DNA of 64,000 bases from Manihot esculenta (Eukaryota; Streptophyta; Magnoliopsida; Malpighiales; Euphorbiaceae): NCBI RefSeq assembly GCF_001659605.2, contig NC_035164.2:18880000-18943999 (forward strand), given 5' to 3'. Both the position numbers and the translations under genes were made by a program. This document shows, one piece after another, positions 10,468-22,900 of the stretch. Below the pieces are notes generated by a model that ran no database searches, was not told the DNA's origin, and saw only the letters and a program-made list of their open reading frames with translations. The stretch's first letter is position 1; the number at the start of each line of letters is the position of its first letter.

Positions 10468-12105
10468 TTATTCTGAGTCTGTCGAGGACGATGAGGTGTC
10501 CTTCTTTTTCTTGTTCTTCTGCTTTAGTTTGTATTTCTTTTCCCTTTTTACTTTTGCTGTCTTTTTACCTTTTCCTTTTCCTGTTTTACTTCGGATTTTT
10601 ACCGGCGGTAGAATTCTGTAGCAATCATCTTCATTACTGTCATAGTGTGAAGATGTCGAGTTTTTACCGGAGGATGACGTACTAGAGGACGCTGTCGACT
10701 CCGTCTCTGAGCTTGACTGCTTTTTAGTTTTTCTTCTGCCCGCTTTCTTTTTCATTTTTGATTTACCAGAGGATTTTACTGATGATTCTTTGGAAGATTG
10801 TTTGTCTTCCGGTTTTACTGATACTTCCGGGCTAAGCTGATCGAGCATTTTTTGACAAATCAACTTATACTCTTCGGGTGTTTTAGCTGCTGCTAACATG
10901 GCCTGGCATTGAGCCTTTTGGGCTCCAAATGTGGGCTCTCCTTGCATTGTTAATTTACCAGCATATGAGGCCTCTGGAAATTGGGCCTTTTTAATGATCC
11001 ATTGTTTTACTGTTTCTTCCGTGGTCGGGTTCCTGAAAGCTCCCCACCATTTTATTTTATGCCCTTTTTCTATAACAGGGATATTTAATTCTGTCACGTA
11101 CTGAAAATCAAAATACCATTGATATACCCAAGGTAAAAAGAAGTTTAGCCCAAAATACATCAAAGGTGGTATATATTTTTCATTCTGAGGTGGTTTAAAA
11201 TTGGTTTTAAAATATTGATATATATGAAGTATTTCCTGAGATAAAATATCTTCAGTAATACCTCTAGACTGCCACCATGTAAAGAACCAGTTTGGGAATT
11301 TGGTGACAGTCTTAATAGTATGTTGATCAAAATATATTAACCATGAATGGGTTGTTGTAGGATTTTGAATACTAAAAATATTGGTCCAAGCATCAATATA
11401 ATCAAAATAATTATATGAAATAGAATATTTTTTTAATTTTTTAAATGCAATTCCAGTATATAAACTTGGCGCAGGCCAATCTTTAGGATGCATAACATTC
11501 TTAATTTGAATAGAAGAATAGGCTATTATATCCTTATGGGTTTTATCAAAATTATGTTTGATTTTAACAGATCCAGTTTCTTCCAAAATACTTTGATAAT
11601 AATCCTGAGGTTTTGAAATATCTTTCGGAGTGAAATACCAATTCTCAGGATAAAATTTTCTGACTACTTCCCATGGGTTTATATTATTAAAACCGTATTC
11701 AACTTCAATCTCAAACTCAAAAGCAGGTTTTAAATGCCATTTATAAAATCCAGTGTTATACCCATGAGATGATTGGATTTTTGGCAAACCCACAGCCTTC
11801 AACGGATTTGATAAGTCTTTACTGTCTACCATTTGAGACAGACTAGTTGTACCATGAACGGGTACAATCGCTTTAGGGTTTAGATTCATACCCGAGGCTC
11901 CTGAAGAGGAGGCCATACCTTGCAGGGCTTTAATGACTTCTGGGGATTGGCTTAACTGCTCAATCCAAATTTTTAAATCTGTCTGGCTATGGTCTTGGGG
12001 TTTTATTTGAGCCTTGCTGATCTCATCTGAATGTTCAGACAAGGCTTTAGGAGTTGGACTTGGGCTTCTCTCTTTATCTTTATTTTTGCTCTTCTTTCGA
12101 CCCAT
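10468..12105 (-). CDS. Viral ORF2 protein, unknown function, copy 2 (open)
   Basis: 545 codons, open, nearly identical to the copy 1 product; differences I see include Thr to Ala near residue 32 and Arg to Gly near residue 350. It has the same basic Ser/Pro-rich start, aromatic core and Lys/Ser tail. Its start overlaps ORF1 by 26 nt (12080-12105). Frames on the opposite strand inside this gene (for example 10389-10685) recur in every copy only because the gene does. Confidence 0.75.
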   Translation of the reverse strand: MGRKKSKNKDKERSPSPTPKALSEHSDEISKAQIKPQDHSQTDLKIWIEQLSQSPEVIKALQGMASSSGASGMNLNPKAIVPVHGTTSLSQMVDSKDLSNPLKAVGLPKIQSSHGYNTGFYKWHLKPAFEFEIEVEYGFNNINPWEVVRKFYPENWYFTPKDISKPQDYYQSILEETGSVKIKHNFDKTHKDIIAYSSIQIKNVMHPKDWPAPSLYTGIAFKKLKKYSISYNYFDYIDAWTNIFSIQNPTTTHSWLIYFDQHTIKTVTKFPNWFFTWWQSRGITEDILSQEILHIYQYFKTNFKPPQNEKYIPPLMYFGLNFFLPWVYQWYFDFQYVTELNIPVIEKGHKIKWWGAFRNPTTEETVKQWIIKKAQFPEASYAGKLTMQGEPTFGAQKAQCQAMLAAAKTPEEYKLICQKMLDQLSPEVSVKPEDKQSSKESSVKSSGKSKMKKKAGRRKTKKQSSSETESTASSSTSSSGKNSTSSHYDSNEDDCYRILPPVKIRSKTGKGKGKKTAKVKREKKYKLKQKNKKKKDTSSSSTDSE

Positions 12106-15100
12106 TTTGCTGTAAAAATTCCCTTGTTAGAAAATCTGGAATATTGTTTTTGCTTCCTTTAATAAATTCAATATCAAAATCAAAAATACTTAAAATTGCT
12201 TGCCATCTGGCAAAAATCTGTTTTGATGCAAGATTTTTAACATCTTTCTTTAAAACATCTTTTGCAGCTTTACAATCAATTCTGACTAGAAATTTTTGAT
12301 TTAAAAGATCAGATTGAAATTTATTTATACAAATTACAATACTTAGAATTTCTTTTTTAATGGTAGAATAATTTATTTGGGTAGAGTTCCAGTGTCCTGA
12401 AGTAAATTGGATTATCTTCTCTTTTTCTTCTATCCTTTGTTTTAGAATTCCTCCATACCCTATATCCGAAGCATCTGTTTCGATAATTTTAAAAGCTTCA
12501 GGGTTAAGGAGATATAGGCATGGGATCACTTTTATTAGTGTCTTTATGTATTTTATAATATCTGTTTGTTCCTGGGTCCATGGTTTTGCATTTTTCTTTA
12601 ATCTATTATGAAGAGGTTTTATCATTCTATTTAAATTTGGGTAAAAATCTATAACATAATTTAAACATCCTAAAAACCTTTGTAATTGGACTTTATTAGT
12701 TATCTCATCGGGAAATTTATCTCCAAAAACCATTGTTCTTTCTATTGGTTGGATCTTACCTTGTTCTATATAATGGCCTAAAAACCTAACTTTAGTCTGA
12801 AACAGGTTCATTTTAGTTTTACTTAATGCTAATCCATTTCTTTTTATTATCCCACAAAATGTTTTTAAGTGTTTAAAATGTTCTTCAATACTTTGGCTGA
12901 ATATTAAGACATCATCTATATATACTATACAAAATTTTGAATAAGGGTTAAAAATGTCATTCATAATTCTTTGAAATTCTGATGGCGCGTTTTTTAAACT
13001 AAAGGGCATAACGTTCCATTCATACTGTCCAAAAGGGACTGTAAATGTCGTTTTATACCTGTCATTAGGGTGAATTTGAATCTGCCAATATCCTGATTTC
13101 ATATCAAATTTACTGAAGATGTTTGCATTATATAATCTATTTAAAAGATCCTTTTTATTTGGTATAGGATACCTAATCCATTTTAATGCTGTGTTTAGTG
13201 ATTTATAATTTATAACTAGTCTTGGTGTACCTCTCTCTATTTCTGCACTTTTATTTACATAAAAAGCTGCACATGACCAAGGACTTCTGGATTTACTTAT
13301 TAATTTTTTATCTTCTAATTCTTTAATTTCCTTTTTACAATGTTCTAATAATTCTGGTGCCATTTGAATTGGTCTAGCTTTAGTTGAAATTGATTTTTCT
13401 TCAAACCCTTCTTCATATGGCAGATCTACAATGTGTTGTTTCCTATTCCAAAAGGTATTAGGATGATCTGCACATAATTCTTTTTCCATGTCATTTTTTA
13501 GATTTTCTATTTTCTTTTTTATAATTTCGCTTTCCAATTGCTCTCTAATCCTTACTACATGTACACTGTTTTTTAAATCTTTTAAATCTTCTTCTTTAGA
13601 CTTTATTACTGAATTTATCTCCATTGTCCTAATAGAATGAACTTTTATTAGATTTAAATTTTTCCTTTTTGGTTTTTCTGTGAAATTTATCTTAACCCTT
13701 TTATTTCTTGTCTTAAATTCTATGCAATTTTCCTTGACTGTATAAGGTGTTATTAAGTTTATAAAGGGGGTTCCTAATATCACCATATGACTTATTTGTT
13801 GTGATAATAGAAATATAGTTTTTATTTCTAAATCCTGATTTATTATTAATGCTTCTGTTTTTCCTAATATATTCAGATTAGTTTTATTTGCAGTTTTTAG
13901 CTTTTCTTTCGTTTCCTGCCAAAATTTTTTAGGCACTAAACTGGACTTTATACAATTTAAATCTGCTCCTGTATCAAATAATGCTATAGTATTTAATTTA
14001 AATTCTTCTGATAATTTAATTGTTAGTTTTACTAAATATTTTCTAGAAGTTATTTCTTGTAATAATACTATAAAATTATTGTCTTCTTCATCATTTTTCA
14101 ATTGGTTCATTTTACTAGGTTCTTCTTCTTCTTCTTCCTCCGAAGAGGAGGATGGTTCAGAAACTAGTTGGTTTTCTAAAATTTTTATTTTCTTTGAATC
14201 TTTCTGAAGTTGCTGCTTTAATTCTTTTACCTCAGCTTTTATTGTTTTAATTTCTTTTTGCAGTTCTTCAATAGTTATTTTTTCTTTAGGTTTTTTATTT
14301 TTACTTAATATTTTAGTTAAGTCATAGGGTTGTTTATCTATTTTGGGCATGGTATTTTTAATTTCTTCTGATTCATCAAAGCTTTTAATTAATCTTTTAA
14401 GAAATTTCTCTTTGGTTTTGCTGTCCTCAATACCATTTATTAATTCTAATAATGAATCATGTTCTTTAGTTAAAACATTTATTGACTGTTCAGACGAGCT
14501 AGTTGCTAACTCATCTATTTGGTTTTCGCTTTCAGTTATATCTAATTCCGAGGTTTCTGAATATATATATAATTCTTGGATTTTATTTGTTATTGCTTCA
14601 TCTAATTTTAACTCATTTAATCTTTTATTAAATCTACAAAACTTAGATGTATGACCCTTTTGTCCACAATTATAACATGTTAGATCCTTAAAGGACTTTT
14701 TATTTTGGCTTTTGTCTTCTGGACTTTTCTTTGTATGTTTTTATAGGTTTTATAATTTTTTCTTTTATAATATTCTTCGTTATGAGGTTTTGTTATATAT
14801 CTCTTTTTATAATACTTATCTTTTTTATAGTATTTTCTTGGCTTAGTTTTAGAGCATTGTCCATTACAACTTTTATCTTGTATTGTTCCATAATCAAATT
14901 GCTTGCAAAAGGATCCTAACTCTTGTTTAGTTCTATGCATTTCATATTTTAAAGTTTTTTGTAGTTTTAAATCCTGACATATCTGTAATCCTTCTTTCTG
15001 TATTATGCTTACTAATTGTCCATATGTTAATTTTTTATAAGGTATAGGATTTCCAAAATGCTGTTTTACATTATTTCTGACTTTTTCTCCTAAAAAATAA

Positions 15101-17577
15101 GGGAGTCCTGCTAAGAATTTTTCTTTCCAAAAATCTTGGTTCGAGTCTTCCCTTAGCATTAATCTTGTTAAGAAGGTAGTTTTATAGTTCTGAAAATCAC
15201 TTAACTTTTTACATTTTAAATTACTTAAAAGTTCTGCATTTTTGTCTTTTAAAAGGGAAGGGTCTCCTATAAAATGTAAAGAAATTGTTAAGATTAAAGT
15301 TGATACTGCATCTTGGATAGTATCTCCAGACTCATTGTATATAGGTTCTCCATCATTATCTACCTGAACAGAATTTAATATTTCTAATTGCTGCATATCT
15401 GTCAGATGGTAATCCCACCATCCTTTTAGTTGTCCTGTAAATCCTGCTATAATTATTTCAACTATAGCTCTATCTGAAGCAATTGACTGGGTTTTATACG
15501 CATTGGCTGCCATAGTCATTTGTTGTAGCAAACTTAAGATGTTATACTCAGATAATCCATCTATATTCCATTCATAGACTGTCGAAGCATTATACTTAAA
15601 CTGAGAAGTGGTATTGGGTTTTTCTATTATTCTTAGGTCTGGTGCCCTACTAACTATTTCTTTATGTGATATAGGATTTATTTCAAATTGTTTTATATCT
15701 TCTGAATCTGGCTGACTTTGCTCAGACTCTGATTCTTCATTTAACACATTTATATTTCTAGATTGAGGAGTTTCTGGGGTAACATTTTTACTAGATTCTA
15801 AAACTTCTATTTTACTTAACTGGTCTTTTAGATTCTGCAAAAATTCATTTTTATTTGCTTTTAATTCTTTCTGGCTTGAACTAGATATTTGGTATGGTTT
15901 AAACATGTGTGGTTTTATTTCTTTTCTCTCTTCTAATTCTTCTTCTCTACTTTTTAAAATTTTCTCTATCTTCTTTAACTGGGTACCTATACATATTAGG
16001 CTTGCATTACCAAAGTTGTTCTGCTCTATGACCTTTTTATCTGTATCACTTTCTTTAGCTATCTTATAGGGTGCACAAATTATTTCATTTTCTCCATGCT
16101 TTATTTTACTAATCGTTTTAGGTGGAAAATCACTCTGTATTACTTTATCATTTACTATCCATTCTGGCCTTTTATCTCTTACAGTTATTGGATTTATGCT
16201 TTTACTTTTACCTATCTTGAACCATTCAAAGAATCCTATTTCTTCTTTATTTTGACTGATAAAATTAAGATATTCTTCTTTTAAATTTTCAAATTTATGT
16301 TCTTTAATAATTTTATTTAGCTTACTCAGATTCTTTGTCTTTGTTATTTCTTTTAAAAATTTCTTTTCAATTTTTTCTTTACTAAGAACATTTACTTCTC
16401 TGTTTATATTTTCTGTTATGGCAGATGCTGATGGTGACTCTGGTGATGAAGGTGCTATTTCAGCTTGTTGATTTAAATAATTTTCTACCGGGTTATAAAC
16501 TGCCTGAGGGACTGAAGCACTATAATCTACTCCTTTCATTCTAAGCTGTCTATCTGGGATATCTGATGTAGAATATCTAGGTCTTACTATAGTTTGTAGA
16601 ACTGGTTTAGGTTCATTTCCTTTATATGTAGCATATATTACCGAGGGTAGGTTTGAGACTCTACCTATATCTTCTGTTACTTCTGAAGATGAAGATCCTG
16701 TATACCTAGTACTTACACTTCTGCTAAACTTTAATGATACTTTACCGTCCTCAAACTGTTCAATTTTGCTCAAATTTGTATTTGGTTTTACCTTTTCTGG
16801 TTCTGGTGGAGGAACTACTCCTTCTAGTATCCACTCATCTGGTAAGGTTATATCTTTCCATTGAATCGTTTTAGGAATTACCGTATTTGTTTTAGTCAAA
16901 TCTGTCTGTAAGAATCTTGTTTCCCCTATTTTAGGTTGTAATTTATATTTAGTCCCAAAAGCTGAATTCATAGCTTTATAATGAATTTTATATATTAATG
17001 CTATAGGAATGGAACCTTGTTTCATCCTATAACTATGGGTTTTTATTTCTAAAACAATACTTTCTAAGATATTTAAATCATTTAATGAAATTGTCATATC
17101 TGGGTATACTTCAAAAGATACAGGTCCCTCACTAAGACTTGTCTCAACAGATCCTAACAAAGAATCTTGAAAATTTAAAAATCTGGCATCTCTAACTATT
17201 GCTAATATACTGGTATTCAATTCTTCCCTAGTTAGAGGTTTTATTCCTACCTGGATTAATCCTATATGAATATATTTATATTTTTTACTTCTATGATGAT
17301 TTAATGTTTTAGATGATAAAAGAGTTATTCTTTCAAAAGGTTTACTTAGTTGAAAATCTCTTTCCTCAGTTTTTATCACATAATCTGTTTTAAAAATATT
17401 TAATTTAGGAATTTTATAAATTTGTTCTTTATCTACTTTGGGAATTTCCCATTCATCTATGGCTTTTACAAAGTCTGCCAGAATTAACTCATTTTTACTT
17501 ATTATTCTTTTAATTTCTGAAGATTCAGAGTCATCTGATTTTACTGTACTTGCTGATTTACACAAAAAAGGATCCAT
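12080..17577 (-). pseudogene. Viral ORF1 polyprotein, copy 2, one frameshift
   Basis: Starts at the ATG ending at 17577 and ends at 12080. The only frame break I find is loss of one base in a homopolymer near 14740 (residue about 945), just before the CCHC knuckle. The movement protein and coat region (14680-17577) are therefore separated from knuckle, protease, RT and RNase H. The downstream part is open from an internal ATG at 14350. The RT keeps YIDD but has Ser for Gly in the conserved PFGLKN motif. It includes the complete movement protein region that copy 1 lacks. Confidence 0.9.
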
Positions 17578-17756
17578 TTCTTAGAATTTTCAATTATGTT
17601 GCGGCCACTGCCTGTTATACCCTATGACGCCTAACACTTTTGGCTAAAACGGGTTCAGTTGGCATACCCAAAACATATTTTCAAAGTGTTTCAAAAATGA
17701 ATTCTTAATTACGTATTTCCCTCCTACCAACAAAATTTTTTTGGCTCTGATACCAA
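17578..17756 (-). other. Viral leader and primer binding site at the copy 2/3 tandem junction
   Basis: On the minus strand, TTGGTATCAGAGCC (17743-17756) matches the 3' end of initiator tRNA-Met and is followed by about 165 nt of leader before the ORF1 ATG. Upstream on the same strand is the copy 3 promoter region, so this is a true head-to-tail genome junction. No uORF stands out. Confidence 0.85.
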
Positions 17757-18320
17757 CAAAAAATTAAGGATCGTTTACTAAATTAACAAATTTCTGATGT
17801 GGAAGATCAGCCTAGGCCGCAACCACAGAGCATACTTAGGCAACAATTAAGCACAAATTTATTTTTAGGCTTGGGTTCCTGCAACCTTAACCTGGGATCC
17901 CCAGAGTTAAGTCTGAGTGTGGAGGGAGAAGAGAAAGTTGCCGTCAACACGGGCTTTTTACAGTAGCAGTTTATAGCAAAACAAGATATAAAACTTACTT
18001 TATAAAAATTTAATAACTGAATACAGAATTATTGAAAGAGAGTTTTACAGAGGAAGAGTGTGAAGATAGAGAAAAGAGAGAGAGAGGAATACAGGTGTGC
18101 CTTCACAAGGGGAGAGGCTCCCTTATATAGAAAATTCTAAGCCTTTACTGTCGATTCACGAGAACCTTACTGTTAGTTCACGCGGATTTTACTGTTTATG
18201 AACAGTGCTTTGTCTGCCACTTTATCTGATGCTTTTTACTGTTGACACATAATCTTTCTGCCACTTCTTTATCTTTTACTCTTTTCCACCGAAATTCTGA
18301 TTTAATTGGTCTGTCTTTCT
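17757..18320 (-). promoter_or_regulatory. Viral 3' intergenic region and promoter, copy 3
   Basis: The TATA box is at 18123-18129 and the poly(A) signal at 17858-17863, both minus strand. It lies directly upstream of the copy 2 leader. A transcript starting near 18100 could run through the primer site, ORF1 and ORF2 of copy 2 to that copy's poly(A) signal near 10005. Confidence 0.7.
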
Positions 18321-19952
18321 TTATTCTGAGTCTGTCGAGGACGATGAGGTGTCCTTTTTCTTGTTCTTCTGCTTTAGTTTGTATTTCTTTTCCCTTTTTA
18401 CTTTTGCTGTCTTTTTACCTTTTCCTTTTCCTGTTTTACTTCGGATTTTTACCGGCGGTAGAATTCTGTAGCAATCATCTTCATTACTGTCATAGTGTGA
18501 AGATGTCGAGTTTTTACCGGAGGATGACGTACTAGAGGACGCTGTCGACTCCGTCTCTGAGCTTGACTGCTTTTTAGTTTTTCTTCTGCCCGCTTTCTTT
18601 TTCATTTTTGATTTACCAGAGGATTTTACTGATGATTCTTTGGAAGATTGTTTGTCTTCCGGTTTTACTGATACTTCCGGGCTAAGCTGATCGAGCATTT
18701 TTTCACAAATCAACTTATACTCTTCGGGTGTTTTAGCTGCTGCTAACATGGCCTGGCATTGAGCCTTTTGGGCTCCAAATGTGGGCTCTCCTTGCATTGT
18801 TAATTTACCAGCATATGAGGCCTCTGGAAATTGGGCCTTTTTAATGATCCATTGTTTTACTGTTTCTTCCGTGGTCGGGTTCCTGAAAGCTCCCCACCAT
18901 TTTATTTTATGCCTTTTTACTATAACAGGGATATTTAATTCTGTCACGTACTGAAAATCAAAATACCATTGATATACCCAAGGTAAAAAGAAGTTTAGCC
19001 CAAAATACATCAAAGGTGGTATATATTTTTCATTCTGAGGTGGTTTAAAATTGGTTTTAAAATATTGATAAATATGAAGTATTTCCTGAGATAAAATATC
19101 TTCAGTAATACCTCTAGACTGCCACCATGTAAAGAACCAGTTTGGGAATTTGGTGACAGTCTTAATAGTATGTTGATCAAAATATATTAACCATGAATGG
19201 GTTGTTGTAGGATTTTGAATACTAAAAATATTGGTCCAAGCATCAATATAATCAAAATAATTATATGAAATAGAATTTTTTAATTTTTTAAATGCAATTC
19301 CAGTATATAAACTTGGCGCAGGCCAATCTTTAGGATGCATAACATTCTTAATTTGAATAGAAGAATCGGCTATTATATCCTTATGGGTTTTATCAAAATT
19401 ATGCTTGATTTTAACAGATCCAGTTTCTTCCAAAATACTTTGATAATAATCCTGAGGTTTTGAAATATCTTTCGGAGTGAAATACCAATTCTCAGGATAA
19501 AATTTTCTGACTACTTCCCATGGGTTTATATTATTAAAACCGTATTCAACTTCAATCTCAAACTCAAAAGGAGGTTTTAAATGCCATTTATAAAATCCAG
19601 TGTTATACCCATGAGATGATTGGATTTTTGGCAAACCCACAGCCTTCAACGGATTTGATAAGTCTTTACTGTCTACCGTTTGAGACAGACTAGTTGTACC
19701 ATGAACGGGTACAATCGCTTTAGGGTTTAGATTCATACCTGAGGCTCCTGAAGTGGAGGCCATACCTTGCAGGGCTTTAATGACTTCTGGGGATTGGCTT
19801 AACTGCTCAATCCAAATTTTTAAATCTGTCTGGCTATGGTCTTGGGGTTTTATTTGAGTCTTGCTGATCTCATCTGAATGTTCAGACAAGGCTTTAGGAG
19901 TTGGACTTGGGCTTCTCTCTTTATCTTTATTTTTGCTCTTCTTTCGACCCAT
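18321..19952 (-). CDS. Viral ORF2 protein, unknown function, copy 3 (open, 543 aa)
   Basis: 543 codons. It is two residues shorter than copies 1 and 2: one residue lost in the KKYSIS segment near residue 230 and one lost in the Lys run near the C-terminus. Substitutions include Lys for Glu near residue 349. The domain layout is otherwise the same. It overlaps ORF1 by 26 nt (19927-19952). Confidence 0.75.
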   Translation of the reverse strand: MGRKKSKNKDKERSPSPTPKALSEHSDEISKTQIKPQDHSQTDLKIWIEQLSQSPEVIKALQGMASTSGASGMNLNPKAIVPVHGTTSLSQTVDSKDLSNPLKAVGLPKIQSSHGYNTGFYKWHLKPPFEFEIEVEYGFNNINPWEVVRKFYPENWYFTPKDISKPQDYYQSILEETGSVKIKHNFDKTHKDIIADSSIQIKNVMHPKDWPAPSLYTGIAFKKLKNSISYNYFDYIDAWTNIFSIQNPTTTHSWLIYFDQHTIKTVTKFPNWFFTWWQSRGITEDILSQEILHIYQYFKTNFKPPQNEKYIPPLMYFGLNFFLPWVYQWYFDFQYVTELNIPVIVKRHKIKWWGAFRNPTTEETVKQWIIKKAQFPEASYAGKLTMQGEPTFGAQKAQCQAMLAAAKTPEEYKLICEKMLDQLSPEVSVKPEDKQSSKESSVKSSGKSKMKKKAGRRKTKKQSSSETESTASSSTSSSGKNSTSSHYDSNEDDCYRILPPVKIRSKTGKGKGKKTAKVKREKKYKLKQKNKKKDTSSSSTDSE

Positions 19953-22900
19953 TTTGCTGTAAAAATTCCCTTGTTAGAAAATCTGGAATATTGTTTTTGC
20001 TTCCTTTAATAAATTCAATATCAAAATAAAAAATACTTAAAATTGCTTGCCATCTGGCAAAAATCTGTTTTGATGCAAGATTTTTAACATCTTTCTTTAA
20101 AACATCTTTTGCAGCTTTACAATCAATTCTGACTAGAAATTTTTGATTTAAAAGATCAGATTGAAATTTATTTATACAAATTACAATACTTAGAATTTCT
20201 TTTTTAATGGTACAATAATTTATTTGGGTAGAGTTCCAGTGTCCTGAAGTAAATTGGATTATCTTCTCTTTTTCTTCTATCCTTTGTTTTAGAATTCCTC
20301 CATACCCTATATCCGAAGCATCTGTTTCGACAATTTTAAAAGCTTCAGGGTTAGGGAGATATAGGCATGGGATCTCTTTTATTAGTGTCTTTATGTATTT
20401 TATAATATCTGTGTGTTCCTGGGTCCATGGTTTTGCATTCTTCTTTAATCTATTATGAAGAGGTTTTATCATTCTATTTAAATTTGGGTAAAAATCTATA
20501 ACATAATTTAAACATCCTAAAAACCTTTGTAATTGGACTTTATTAGTTATCTCATCGGGAAATTTATCTCCAAAAACCATTGTTCTTTCTATTGGTTGGA
20601 TCTTACCTTGTTCTATATAATGGCCTAAAAACCTAACTTTAGTCTGAAACAGGTTCATTTTAGTTTTACTTAATGCTAATCCATTTCTTTTTATTATCCC
20701 ACAAAATGTTTTTAAGTGTTTAAAATGTTCTTCAATACTTTGGCTGAATATTAAGACATCATCTATATATACTATACAAAATTTTGAATAAGGGTTAAAA
20801 ATGTCATTCATAATTCTTTGAAATTCTGATGGCGCGTTTTTTAAACCAAATGGCATAACGTTCCATTCATACTGTCCAAAAGGGACTGTAAATGTCGTTT
20901 TATACCTGTCATTAGGGTGAATTTGAATCTGCCAATATCCTGATTTCATATCAAATTTACTGAAGATGTTTGCATTATATAATCTATTTAAAAGATCCTT
21001 TTTATTTGGTATAGGATACCTAATCCATTTTAATGCTGTGTTTAGTGGTTTATAATTTATAACTAGTCTTGGTGTACCTCTCTCTATTTCTGCACTTTTA
21101 TTTACATAAAAAGCTGCACATGACCAAGGACTTCTGGATTTACTTATTAATTTTTTATCTTCTAATTCTTTAATTTCCTTTTTACAATGTTCTAATAATT
21201 CTGGTGCCATTTGAATTGGTCTAGCTTTAGTTGAAATTGATTTTTCTTCAAACCCTTCTTCATATGGCAGATCTACAATGTGTTGTTTCCTATTCCAAAA
21301 GGTATTAGGATGATCTGCACATAATTCTTTTTCCATGTCATTTTTTAGATTTTCTATTTTCTTTTTTATAATTTCGCTTTCCAATTGCTCTCTAATCCTT
21401 ACTACATGTACACTGTTTTTTAAATCTTTTAAATCTTCTTATTTAGACTTTATTACTGAATTTATCTCCATTGTCCTAATAGAATGAGCTTTTATTAGAT
21501 TAAAATTTTTCCTTTTTGGTTTTTCTGTGAAATTTATCTTAACCCTTTTATTTCTTGTCTTAAATTCTATGCAATTTTCCTTGACTGTATAAGGTGTTAT
21601 TAAGTTTATAAAGGGGGTTCCTAATATCACCATATGACTTATTTGTTGTGATAATAGAAATATAGTTTTTATTTCTAAATCCTGATTTATTATTAATGCT
21701 TCTGTTTTTCCTAATATATTCAGATTAGTTTTATTTGCAGTTTTTAGCTTTTCTTTCGTTTCCTGCCAAAATTTTTTAGGCACTAAACTGGACTTTATAC
21801 AATTTAAATCTGCTCCTGTATCAAATAATGCTATAGTATTTAATTTAAATTCTTCTGATAATTTAATTGTTAGTTTTACTAAATATTTTCTGAAAGTTAT
21901 TTCTTGTAATAATAATATAAAATTATTGTCTTCTTCATCATTTTTTAATTGGTTCATTTTACTAGGTTCTTCTTCTTCTTCTTCCTCCGAAGAGGAGGAT
22001 GGTTCAGAAACTAGTTGGTTTTCTAAAATTTTTATTTTCTTTGAATCTTTCTGAAGTTGCTGCTTTAATTCTTTTACCTCAGCTTTTATTGTTTTAATTT
22101 CTTTTTGCAGTTCTTCAATAGTTATTTTTTCTTTAGGTTTTTTATTTTTACTTAATATTTTAGTTAAGTCATAGGGTTGTTTTTCTATTTTGGGCATGGT
22201 ATTTTTAATTTCTTCTGATTCATCAAAGCTTTTAATTAATCTTTTAAGAAATTTCTCTTTGGTTTTGCTGTCCTCAATACCATTTATTAATTCTAATAAT
22301 GAATCCTGTTCTTTAGTTAAAACATTTATTGACTGTTCAGACGAGCTAGTTGCTAACTCATCTATTTGGTTTTCGCTTTTAGTTATATCTAATTCCGAGG
22401 TTTCTGAATATATATATAATTCTTGGATTTTATTTGTTATTGCTTCATCTAATTTTAACTCATTTAATCTTTTATTAAATCTACAAAACTTAGATGTATG
22501 ACCCTTTTGTCCACAATTATAACATGTTAGATCCTTAAAGGACTTTTTATTTTGGCTTTTGTCTTCTGGACTTTTCTTTGTATGTTTTTTATAGGTTTTA
22601 TAATTTTTTCTTTTATAATATTCTTCTTTATTAGGTTTTATTATATATCTCTTTTTATAATACTTATCTTTTTTATAGTATTTTCTTGGCTTAGTTTTAG
22701 AGCATTGTCCATTACAACTTTTATCTTGTATTGTTCCATAATCAAATTGCTTGCAAAAGGATCCTAACTCTTGTTTAGTTCTATGCATTTCATATTTTAA
22801 AGTTTTTTGTAGTTTTAAATCCTGACATATCTGTAATCCTTCTTTATGTATTATGCTTACTAATTGTCCATATGTTAATTTTTTATAAGGTATAGGATTT

